DNA of 64,000 bases from Mercurialis annua (lineage: Eukaryota > Streptophyta > Magnoliopsida > Malpighiales > Euphorbiaceae): assembly GCF_937616625.2 (NCBI RefSeq), contig NC_065570.1:33797665-33861664 (forward strand), written 5' to 3'. Positions 55,224-63,810 of the stretch are shown piece by piece. Numbering within the stretch: position 1 is the first letter of the stretch; each line of letters begins with the position of its first letter. The position numbers and the translations under genes are program-made. The notes beneath the pieces are model-generated. The model was not told the DNA's origin. It saw only the letters and a list, made by a program, of their open reading frames with translations, and made no database searches.

Positions 55224-57100
55224 TCGATTACCTAAGCATGGTTAGGTTATATTACGCAAAGTGTGCGTTAAAAGTGACGCTAGATTAGTATGGCGCACCT
55301 CAAGTCTCTTTAACACGTCGTTTCGATTACCATGCTTATGTCGCGTCATAAGTCTCTATAATGCGTCGTTCTGATTACCTAAGCATGGTTAGGTTATAGT
55401 ACTCAAAGTGTGCGTGAAAAGGATTAGTAGATTAGTATGTCGTATCTCAAGTCTTTTTAACGCGTCGTTCAGATTACCTAAGCATAGTTAGGTTATCTTA
55501 CACAAAGTGTGAGTGAAAATTGACGCTAGATTATTAGTATGTTCAGTCTCAAGTCTCTTTAACGCAACGTTTCCACTACCTAAGCATGGTTAGCTTATAT
55601 TACGCAAAGTGTGCGTAAAAAGTGACGCTAGATTAGTAAGTTTCGTATCAAGTCTCTTTAATGCTCTTTTTTTATTACCATGCTTATCTCGCGTCACAAG
55701 TCTCTTTAACGCGTCGTTCCGATTACCTAAGCAATGTTTGGTTATATTACGCAAAGTGTCGGTGAAAAGTGTTGCTAGATTAGTAAGTCGCGTCTCAAGT
55801 CTCTGTAACGCGTCGTTCCGATTTCCTATGCATGGTTAGGTTATATTACGCAAAGTGTTCGTGAAAAGTGACACTAGATTAGTATGTCGCGTCTCAAGTT
55901 TCTCAAACGCGTCGTTACGATTTCCTAAGCATGGTTATGCTATATTGCGCAAAGTGTCCGTAAAAAGTGACGCTAGATTAATATTGCGAGTCTCAAGTCT
56001 CTTTAATGCGTCGTTTCGATTACCATGCTTATGTCGCGTCACAAGTCTCTCTAACGCGTCGTTCCAATTACCTAAGCATGGTTAGGTTATATTATGCAAA
56101 GTGTGCATGAAAAATGACAATAGATTAGTATGTCGCGTCTCAAGTCTATTAAACTCGTCGTTCCAATTACTTAAGCATGGTTAGGTTTTACGCAGAGTGT
56201 GCGTAAAAAATGACAATAGATTAGTATGTTGCGTCTTAAGTATATTAAACGCGTTGTTCTGATTACCTAAGCATGGTTAGGTTATATTACGCAAAGTGTG
56301 CATGAAAAGTGAAGCTAGATTAGTATGTCTCTTCTCAAGTCTCTTTAACGCGTCATTTCGATTACCTAAGCATGGTTAGGTTATGTTACGCAAGGTGTGC
56401 GTGAAAAGTGAAGCTAGATTAGTATGTCATGTCTCAAGGCTCTTTAATGTGTCGTTTCAATTACATAATCGTAGTAGGTTATATTACACAAAGTGTGCAT
56501 GAAAAGTGACGATAGATTAGTATGTCGCGTCTCCAGTCTCTTTAACGCGTCATTTCGATTACCGTGCTTATGTCGCGTCATAAGTGTCTCTAACGCATTA
56601 TTCCGATTACCATAAGCATGATTAGGTTATAGTACGCAAAGTGAGCGTAAAAAGCAACAATTGATTACTATGTCGCATCTCAAGTCTATTTAACGCGTAG
56701 TTCCGATTACCAAATCATGGTTACGTTATATTAAGCAAAGTGTGCATGAAAAGTGATGCTAGATTAGTATGTCGCGTCTCAATTCTCTTTAACGTGTTGT
56801 TCTAATTATCTAATCATGGTTAGGTTATATTACGTAAAGTGTGCGTGAATAGTGACAATGGATTAGTATGTCGCATCTCATTGGATTAGTATGTCGCGTC
56901 TCAAATCTCTTCAATGCGTAGTTTCGATTACCATGCTTATCTTGCGTCACAAGTCTCTCTAGTGCATTGTTCCGATTACCTAAGCATGGTTAGGTTATAG
57001 TAAGAAAAGGGAGCGTGAAAAGTAATAATAGATTAGTATGTCGCGTCTCATTTCTCTTTAACGCGTCGTTCTGATTACCTAAGCATGGTTAGGTTATATT
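55224..57100 (-). repeat. S2 2.26-kb higher-order repeat, copy C (incomplete)
   Basis: The offset to copy B is 2263 bp (CAGTCTCAAG at 55544). Similarity to A/B stops near 57100, about 0.1 kb before the MITE. It has two, not three, 23-bp units (56858-56903) and carries the alternative forms GTGAAGCTAG, CATGTCTCAAGG and ATCGTAGTAGG that also mark copy D. Confidence 0.88.
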
Positions 57101-57188
57101 ACGCAAATTGTGCGTGAAAAGTAACAATAGATTAGTATGTCGCTTCTCAAGTCTCTTTAATGCTTCGTTCTGATTACCTAACAATGGT

Positions 57189-57197
57189 TATGTTATA
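57189..57197. repeat. 9-bp target duplication of the MITE, left
   Basis: TATGTTATA precedes the element and TAGGTTATA (57568-57576) follows it, eight of nine bases matching. The ancestral S2 site reads ATGGTTAGGTTATATT. Nine bases is the typical Mutator-superfamily duplication length. Confidence 0.8.
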
Positions 57198-57567
57198 GGG
57201 TTAATTCCATAAAAAATCATGACCTTCACACGAAAATTCATTTCAATCTCGACTTTTAAAAGTTGGCAGTTAAAGACACGACCTTTAATTTTGTTTCAAA
57301 TCTATCAACAAAGTAAAATTCGGTTTATTTTTTCTAACTAAAATTTATTAATCCTTCATACTCTAACTGAAAGATAATAATATTTAGTTTCGATTTATAA
57401 TTTAGGTCTTTCATTAATGGTTCAGTAGAGAATTTAGTCAATAAAAACACACTGAAAATATATATTTGAAAATTAATGAAAGGTCATGGTTTTATATGGC
57501 AACTTTTATAGGTCGTGATTAAAATGAAATTTCGTATACAGATTGTGACTTTTTATGGAATTGGCCC
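57198..57567. mobile_element. Mutator-like MITE, 370 bp
   Basis: This AT-rich insert has imperfect terminal inverted repeats of roughly 90 bp. The left end begins GGGTTAATTCCATAAAAA and the reverse complement of the right end begins GGGCCAATTCCATAAAAA. The match continues inward through TCATGACC/TCACAATC, ACGAAAATTCATTTCAAT and TTAAAAGTTG, down to CGACCTTTAATT/TGACCTTTCATT. The 9-bp flanking duplication and long inverted repeats point to the Mutator superfamily. There is no transposase frame, so it is non-autonomous. Its two arms could form a long hairpin if transcribed. Confidence 0.85.
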
Positions 57568-57726
57568 TAGGTTATATTACACAAAGAGTGTGAAAAGTGA
57601 CGCTAGATTAGTATGTCGTGTCTCAAGTCTCTTTAACGCGTCGTTCCGATTACCTAAGAATGGTTAGGTTATATTACGCGAAGTGTGCGTGAAAAGTGAA
57701 GCTAGATTAGTATGTCGCTTCTCAAG
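57568..57726 (-). repeat. S2 fragment between MITE and solo LTR 2
   Basis: About one and a half S2 monomers in minus orientation, starting with the right 9-bp duplication (57568-57576) and ending with the left target duplication of the LTR, TCAAG (57722-57726). It continues the monomer interrupted by the MITE. Confidence 0.9.
57722..57726. repeat. Target-site duplication TCAAG, left copy
   Basis: TCAAG directly before TGTCACGACC is repeated exactly at 60180-60184. Joining the flanks restores the S2 motif TCTCAAGTCTCTTTAACGC. Confidence 0.92.
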
Positions 57727-59250
57727 TGTCACGACCCAAAATATTGAGCCGAGACCGGCGTTAGGGAATGGGAGTGGTAGCTCCGAAACCCGTAGCAAGC
57801 CTTAATTTACCAAAAACCTTTTCGCGAATATTATAATCAAATACATATCAACGGAAGAAAACAAACATATATAACATGTAATCAAATATTTACACTAACT
57901 GTTCGAAAGCCTCGTAGGCTCTAGTTACCGTACCCTGTACGAACTGGCCTCGCGGTACTATATACATAAGTTAGTGTATCGCATATCACCGGCATCTGGT
58001 GCCTTGAACAAAACATATCGTATGTAGCCTATCAAAACATATAAACAAGACAGCAAGTAAAACATATAATCAAAAGGTACTGCTGTCAGGCCACGACTCT
58101 GTCGATACTGGACTACTACTGCAGCACTACGGAAAGTCGAGGACTATACATACACAGCTAACTTTTGGATCTCAAAACTTTAATCTCTAGCTAGGTCCAG
58201 ATACTAAGCATCTGTGAGACATCAAAAGTGAGGGGTCAGTATTTGGGAAAATACTGAGTGAGCTTGCATCTTTACTAACGGTATTATTATAAAACATAGC
58301 ATCGCATTTTAAATCAATATTAATACAAAAATACATATGAACAAGTATTTGATCCTTTTGAAACTAAAACCCTGAAACATAACAAAATTCACTAGATCCA
58401 AATACTCCGACCCGGGAGTGCTCACATTCAACCACGTCAATCGCGACATATCTCTTAATTCCAAAGTGGTGGGTCCAACCCACTAGTAGGTCCAACCTAC
58501 TAGATACGGGGCTCAGGTTACTCTAACCAAGTTCACTCTCGTATCGCATTCATATCTCAGCTTTCATAATCATATTGTGCATGTATATCAAATCATATCT
58601 CGCAATCAGACACTCTAGACTGACTCAATTACTGGTGATCACACAGCCTATTGACACCCAATAGATAGCTAGTTTCGTTGGATCATATACTAGGTTCTTA
58701 TGTACAAAGTTCAATAAAAAAACGTATAGCATATCAGCAATTCATATATATAATGCGATGCGTATAAACAATATCTATAAGATATAACATCAAAATAACT
58801 TTAATCGATAATACACGAAAGTAAAGTGCAACTCACAGTGACCGCTATCCAATTAATGACGTGGTCGATCTGATAATATGCTCTCGCTAGTCCACGTCTA
58901 CTGACCTCACTCCTCGCTGACACGTCTGATAAATCGTTTAATAGTTAGACGTGAATCTCGTGCTTTTATATGTACAGTACTTTTAAGTTCTAGGTTTAGT
59001 TTCATTCTTATTCTTATTTACATATTCGATAACCCTTAGTCATAATTACGACTTAGCGAATACCGCGTCTCATATTCGAGAATCGTATAACGTTCTCAAT
59101 GTTTTCCGTTATCGTTAACTATCGCAAATGTCGAGCTAATCTCAAAACTTATGATTCTCGGGGTCCGAAAGTTGTAGTTTAGCGTCAAACGTTCGAAACA
59201 TCAAATATCTAGATCAAAATATGTTTCGTATATACGTGGATGCGAGTCGG

Positions 59251-59358
59251 GGTGCACGGGCGTGCATTTTGGTGGGTGCACGATCGTGCAAACCAAGTGC
59301 ACGTTCGTGTACCTCACTTGGTGCACGGTCGTGCACCTCTGGTGCACGTTCGTGCACC
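59251..59358. repeat. Cluster of five GTGCACG..CGTGCAC palindromes
   Basis: Five imperfect palindromes of 16-18 bp lie at 59251, 59275, 59296, 59320 and 59341: GTGCACG, two variable bases, then CGTGCAC. Centres are spaced about 21-24 bp, roughly two helical turns. The centre dinucleotide varies (GG, AT, TT, GT, TT) while the arms are mostly conserved. This G/C-rich island contrasts with the AT-rich LTR and lies downstream of the proposed TATA box in the minus orientation. It could be a protein-binding array or give stacked hairpins in the transcript. Function unknown. Confidence 0.85.
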
Positions 59359-59712
59359 AATGTTGGTTCTGATTTCCCGGGGTTTCGCCACCATTCCGAC
59401 GTGCTATACACCCTACAACTCAAGACCCGTATCTTTATTTTCACCAAAATGCTAAAATAACTTCAAAAACATCGAATTCCAATCCAAACACAATACTAAC
59501 CCAGATCAGCCAATAATTTCGAATTTCCATAAAAATTCTCTAAGCTTTACCTCAAAACAAAGCTTGAGATTGATAGAGGACAAGATTCTAGAGAGATCGC
59601 CGCGAAAATCGCTCGAATCGAACGGAGAAACGGCGGCGAAACGATCGTGATCGGTGGATTATTGAAGCTTTTGAACTCTTCTTTCTGATTCTTCTTCATA
59701 CATATGTCAAAA

Positions 59713-59721
59713 CCTTATATA
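59713..59721 (-). promoter_or_regulatory. Probable TATA box of solo LTR 2
   Basis: TATATAAGG on the minus strand lies about 460 bases from the right end of the LTR, its 5' end in the proposed orientation. It is a good match to the plant TATA consensus, in a position typical for the U3/R border. Confidence 0.55.
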
Positions 59722-60490
59722 TTAAGGTTAAAAGTCTACTTAGATCCTTCTTTTCTTTCTCTGTTACAACTTATCTTACAAACTTTTCTTTTGTATGATT
59801 TAGTCCATAGCTAAATCAATTAACACTTTAATTGTAACTTATACGTATTATTTATATCCAACAAATAATACGAATCCCGATATTAATATTTTCCCGTCAA
59901 AACCCAAAATTTCCACTTTTGAGACGCAGTGGCTAAATTACCACTATAATCCCTGCATTTTATTTTGGGGCCTTTCTTGACATTTTTCCTTTTAATTCCA
60001 ATTCTAACGTTAGAACTGAAAAAATAACATTAAATTCTTTGTTATAATCTTTTTCAAAACCGACCTACTAAAACTTATTTATCTTAATTTTATCGGAAAA
60101 CTTTCCGATATCGCCACTCCGGCGACTCGAAACTGGAAACGTGGCCCAATTAAATAATTAAACATTTTGGGGTATTACATCAAGTCTCTTTAACGCATCG
60201 TTCCAATTACCTAAGCATTGTTAGGTTATATTACGCAAAGTTTGCGTGAAAAGTGAGGCTATATTAGTATGTCGCTCCCAAGTCTCTATAGCGCGTCGTT
60301 TCGATTACCATGCTAATGTCGCGGCAAAAGTCTCTCTAACGCATCGTTCCGATTACCTAAGTATGGTTAGGTTATAGTACGCAATGTGTGTGTGAAAAGG
60401 ATCAATAGATTAGTATGTCGTGTCTCAAGTCTCTTTAACACGTCGTTCCGATTACCTAAGCATGGTTAGGTTATATTATGCAAAGTGTGC

Positions 60491-60787
60491 GTTTGGATTA
60501 CCATGCTAATGTCGCGTCAAAAGTCTCTCTGACGCGTTGTTTCGATTACCATGCTAATGTCGCGTCAAAAGTCTCTCCGACGCGTAGTTTCGATTACCTA
60601 AGCATGGTTATGTTATAGTACACAAAGTGTATGTGAAAAGGATCAATAGATTAGTATGTCGCATCTCAAGTCTCTTTAACGCGTCCTTCCGATTACCTAA
60701 GCATGGTTAGGTTATATTATGCAAAGTGTGCATGAAAAGTGACGCTATATTATTGTGTCGCCTCTCAAGTCTCTTTAATGCGTCGTT
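60491..60787 (-). repeat. Tail fragment of an S2 2.26-kb unit
   Basis: From GTTTGGATTACCATGC to 60787 the sequence matches the last 0.3 kb of copies A and B (from 52664 and about 54926), including the double short form. Its left edge is a break inside a monomer: CAAAGTGTGC joins GTTTGGATTACC. Confidence 0.8.
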
Positions 60788-62433
60788 TCGATTACCTAAG
60801 CATGGTTAGGTTATATTACGCAAAGTGTGCGTTAAAAGTGACGCTAGATTAGTATGGCGCACCTCGAGTCTCTTTAACACGTCGTTTCGATTACCATGCT
60901 TATGTAGCGTCATAAGTCTCTCTAATGCGTCGTTCCGATTACCTAAGCATGGTTAGGTTATAGTACGCAAAGTGTGCGTGAAAAGGATTAATAGATTAGT
61001 ATGTCGTATCTCAAGTCTTTTTAACGCGTCGTTCCGATTACCTAAGCATGGTTAGGTTATATTATACAAAGTGTGCGTGAAAAATGACAATAGATTAGTA
61101 TGTCGCGTCTCAAGTCTATTAAACTCGTCGTTCCAATTACATAATCATGGTTAGGTTTTACGCAGAGTGTACGTAAAAAATGACAATAGATTAGTATGTT
61201 GCGTCTTAAGTATATTAAACGCGTTTTTCTGATTACCTAAGCATGGTTAGGTTATATTACGCAAAGTGTGCGTGAAAAGTGAAGCTAGATTAGTATGTCG
61301 CTTCTCAAGTCTCTTTAACGCGTCATTTTGATTACCTAAGCATGGTTAGGTTATGTTACGCAAGGTGTGCGTGAAAAGTGAAGCTAGATTAGTATGTCAT
61401 GTCTCAAGGCTCTTTAATGTGTCGTTCCAATTACATAATCGTAGTAGGTTATATTACACAAAGTGTGCATGAAAAGTGACGATAGATTAGTATGTCGCGT
61501 CTCCAGTCTCTTTAACGCGTCATTTCGATTACCGTGCTTATGTCGCGTCATAAGTGTCTCTAACGCATTATTCCGATTACCATAAGCATGATTAGGTCAT
61601 AGTACACAAAGTGAGCGTAAAAAGCAACAATAGATTACTATGTCGCATCTCAAGTCTATTTAACGCGTAGTTCCGATTACCAAATCATGGTTACGTTATA
61701 TTAAGCAAAGTGTGCATGAAAAGTGACGCTAGATTAGTATGTCGCGTCTCAATTCTCTTTAACGTGTTGTTCTAATTATCTAATCATGGTTAGGTTATAT
61801 TACGTAAAGTGTGCGTGAATAGTGACAATGGATTAGTATGTCGCATCTCATTGGATTAGTATGTCGCGTCTCAAATCTCTTCAATGCGTAGTTTCGATTA
61901 CCATGCTTATCTTGCGTCACAAGTCTCTCTAGTGCATTGTTCCGATTACCTAAGCATGGTTAGGTTATAGTAAGAAAAGTGAGCGTGAAAAGTAATAATA
62001 GATTAGTATGTCCCGTCTCATTTCTCTTTAACGCGTCGTTCCGATTACCTAAGCATGGTTAGGTTATATTACGCAAAGTTTGCGTGAAAAGTGACGCTAG
62101 ATTAGTATGTCGCATCTCAAGTCTCTGTAACGCGTCGTTCTGATTACCATGCTAATGTCGCGTCAAAAGTCTCTCTGACGCGTTGTTTCGATTACCATTC
62201 TAATGTCGCGTCAAAAGTCTCTCTGACGCGTAGTTTCGATTACCTAAGCATGGTTATGTTATAGTACACAAAGTGTACGTGAAAAGGATCAATAGATTAG
62301 TATGTCGCATCTCAAGTCTCTTTAACGCGTCCTTCCGATTACCTAAGCATAGTTAGGTTATATTATGCAAAGTGTGCATGAAAAGTGACGCTATATTATT
62401 GTGTCGCCTCTCAAGTCTCTTTAATGCGTTGTT
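60788..62433 (-). repeat. S2 higher-order repeat, copy D, shortened to 1.65 kb
   Basis: Copy D follows the copy order of A-C but lacks about 0.6 kb, roughly six monomers. The deletion fuses the monomer ending CTTTTTAACGCGTCGTTC to the one followed by AAATGACAATAG, near 61035. It shares GTGAAGCTAG, ATCGTAGTAGG and two 23-bp units with copy C. A fifth copy starts at 62434 and loses similarity near 62.5 kb. Confidence 0.82.
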
Positions 62434-63360
62434 TCGATTACCTAAGCATGGTTAGGTTATATTACGCAAAGTGTGCGTTAAAAGTGACGCTAGATTAGTA
62501 TGGCGCGTCTCGAGTCTCTTTAACATGTCGTTTCGATTAGCATGCTTATGTCGCATCACAATTCTCTTTATCGCTTTATTCCGATTACCTAAGCATGCTT
62601 AGGTTATAGTACGCAAAGCGTGCGTGAAAAGGATTGCTAGATTAGTATGTCGCATCTCAAGTCTCTTTAACGTGTCGTTCCGATTATCTAAGGATGGTTA
62701 GGTTATATTATGCAAAGTGTGCGTGAAAAGTTACACTAGATTAGTATGTCACGTCTAAAGTCTCTTTAACGCATCGTTCCGATTACCTAAGCGCGGTTAG
62801 GTTATATTACACAAAGTGTGCGTAAGGCGACGCTAGATAACTATGGCGCGTCTCGAGTCACTTTAACGCGTCGTTTCGATTACCATGCTTATGTCGAGTC
62901 ACAATTCTTTCTAACGCATCGTTCCGATTACCTAAGCATGGTTAGGTTATATTACGCAAAGTGTGCGTAAAATGACAATAGATTAGTATATCCCGTCTCA
63001 AGTCTATTCAACGCGTCGTTCCTATTTCAAAGCATGGTTAGGTTATATTACGCAATGTGTGCATGAAAAGTGACGCTAGATTAGTTTGTCGCTTCTCAAG
63101 GCTCTTTCATACGTCGTTCCGATTACCTAAGCATGGTTAGGTTATACTACGCAGAGTTCGCGTGAAAAGTTACGCTAGATTTGTATGTCGCGTTTCAAGT
63201 CTCTGTAACACGTCGTTTCGAATACCATGCTTATGTCGCGTCAAAAATCTCTCTAACGTGTCGTTCCGATTACCTAAGCATGGTTAGGTTAGGATTAGTA
63301 TGTCGCATCTTAAGCCTATCCAACGCGTCGTTTCGATTACCTAAGTATGGTTAGGTTATT

Positions 63361-63621
63361 GTTATGGATCAGCCTACACATGACGTTACATATGAAGTTT
63401 AACATAATGACAACGAGCATGAAGTATATCATCAACGAAGCAAGATGCAAGTTCAAGACTTTTCTAATCCAATCAGCACGCATCAAGGACCAATAACCAG
63501 ATCTCAATCGAAGAAGCTTCATAAGGCCTTAATTCATCATCTACAAGGGTTAGTGAATATGGCAAACGAAGGCTTACAAGGACAACACAATTTTGGAACG
63601 AGAACAGCTCAAGTTCAATAA
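63361..63621 (+). pseudogene. Ty3/gypsy polyprotein C-terminal remnant
   Basis: One frame runs from the satellite border to TAA at 63619-63621 with a single internal stop, TAA at 63400-63402, giving 86 codons before the final stop. The recognisable part is GPITRSQSKKLHKAL (63490-63534), matching the basic GP(I/M)TR(S/A)xAKK-type motif near the C terminus of many plant Ty3/gypsy polyproteins, after the integrase. An ATG lies at 63364, but no upstream protease, reverse transcriptase or integrase is present here. It is not expected to be translated; it is a copy of the pol end carried in the LTR or a truncated fragment. The family assignment rests on this motif alone. Confidence 0.6.
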
Positions 63622-63802
63622 AACTTAAGTCAAGTCCAACCTATTAATGGGTCTAATTAAGTTTACAATGGGCCGTATTTATCATGGCTCACCAAATAAG
63701 TTAATTAAGTATCTTTATTTATATTTTGAATGGGCTGAACGAATTTGTTAATTAAAAGCTCATAGATTTAGTTATCCTTTTTATTTAGGGTTTTGTAAAG
63801 GC
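63622..63802 (+). other. Non-coding U3-like region of the terminal element
   Basis: An AT-rich stretch between the pol-tail stop and the TATA box. It contains TAATTAAG-type repeats (63655, 63701) and two GGGC islands (AATGGGCCG, AATGGGCTGAACG). No frame or RNA gene is seen; it is interpreted as U3 of the LTR. Confidence 0.45.
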
Positions 63803-63810
63803 TATAAATA
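63803..63810 (+). promoter_or_regulatory. TATA box of the terminal LTR
   Basis: TATAAATA in the context AAAGGCTATAAATATG is a strong plant TATA match, about 443 bases from the proposed LTR start, on the same strand as the pol remnant. Transcription would start about 30 bases downstream, and the following CT/T-rich leader fits an R-U5 region. Confidence 0.6.

Larger units (their letters stand above)
41723..57188 (-). repeat. Satellite S2 array, block 4 (minus orientation)
   Basis: 15.5 kb of S2 in minus orientation. From 41.7 to about 50.7 kb the monomers are diverse, as in the earlier blocks. From 50701 on they are organised in nearly identical units of about 2.26 kb. Both 99-bp and 48-bp forms are present, including pairs of adjacent short forms with CCATGCTAATGTCGCG (near 52675-52740 and in the later copies). 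The block is interrupted at its right by a MITE. No gene seen. Confidence 0.95.
57727..60179 (-). mobile_element. Solo LTR 2 (2453 bp), Ty3/gypsy-type
   Basis: The insert starts TGTCACGACCC, ends TTTGGGGTATTACA and is flanked by a perfect 5-bp duplication. It has no internal coding region, so it is a solo LTR. On the minus strand it reads TGTAATACCCC...GGGTCGTGACA, the usual form of plant Ty3/gypsy LTR ends, and a TATA-like box lies at the fitting position on that strand. It contains GGGTCAGTATTTGGGAAAAT followed by ACTGAGTGAG near 58231, a motif I associate with plant chromovirus LTRs (from memory, unverified). It resembles solo LTR 1 at both ends but is clearly a different subfamily. A cluster of GTGCACG palindromes lies at 59251-59358. 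Open frames at 59214-59460 on both strands are products of that cluster and are not genes. Confidence 0.92.
60180..63359 (-). repeat. Satellite S2 array, block 4 continued
   Basis: S2 resumes in minus orientation with the right copy of TCAAG (60180-60184). From 60491 it again follows the 2.26-kb unit. After about 62.5 kb the monomers diverge from that unit. The array ends in mid-monomer at GGTTAGGTTAT, exactly where an LTR-like TGTTATGG begins. No gene seen. Confidence 0.95.

Noticed and set aside
59214..59460. Three overlapping frames of 71-79 codons in solo LTR 2 (ARACTS/HDRAP-like repeats)
   Set aside because: They all come from the GTGCACG palindrome cluster, which is open in several frames; no sign of coding selection.
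14613..63359. ACGCGT boxes as cell-cycle promoter elements
   Set aside because: They occur once per satellite monomer without any gene nearby, so the motif reflects the repeat and not a regulatory region.
63337..63522. 61-codon minus-strand frame at the right end
   Set aside because: It overlaps the plus-strand polyprotein remnant that carries a recognisable motif and extends into satellite; treated as a shadow.
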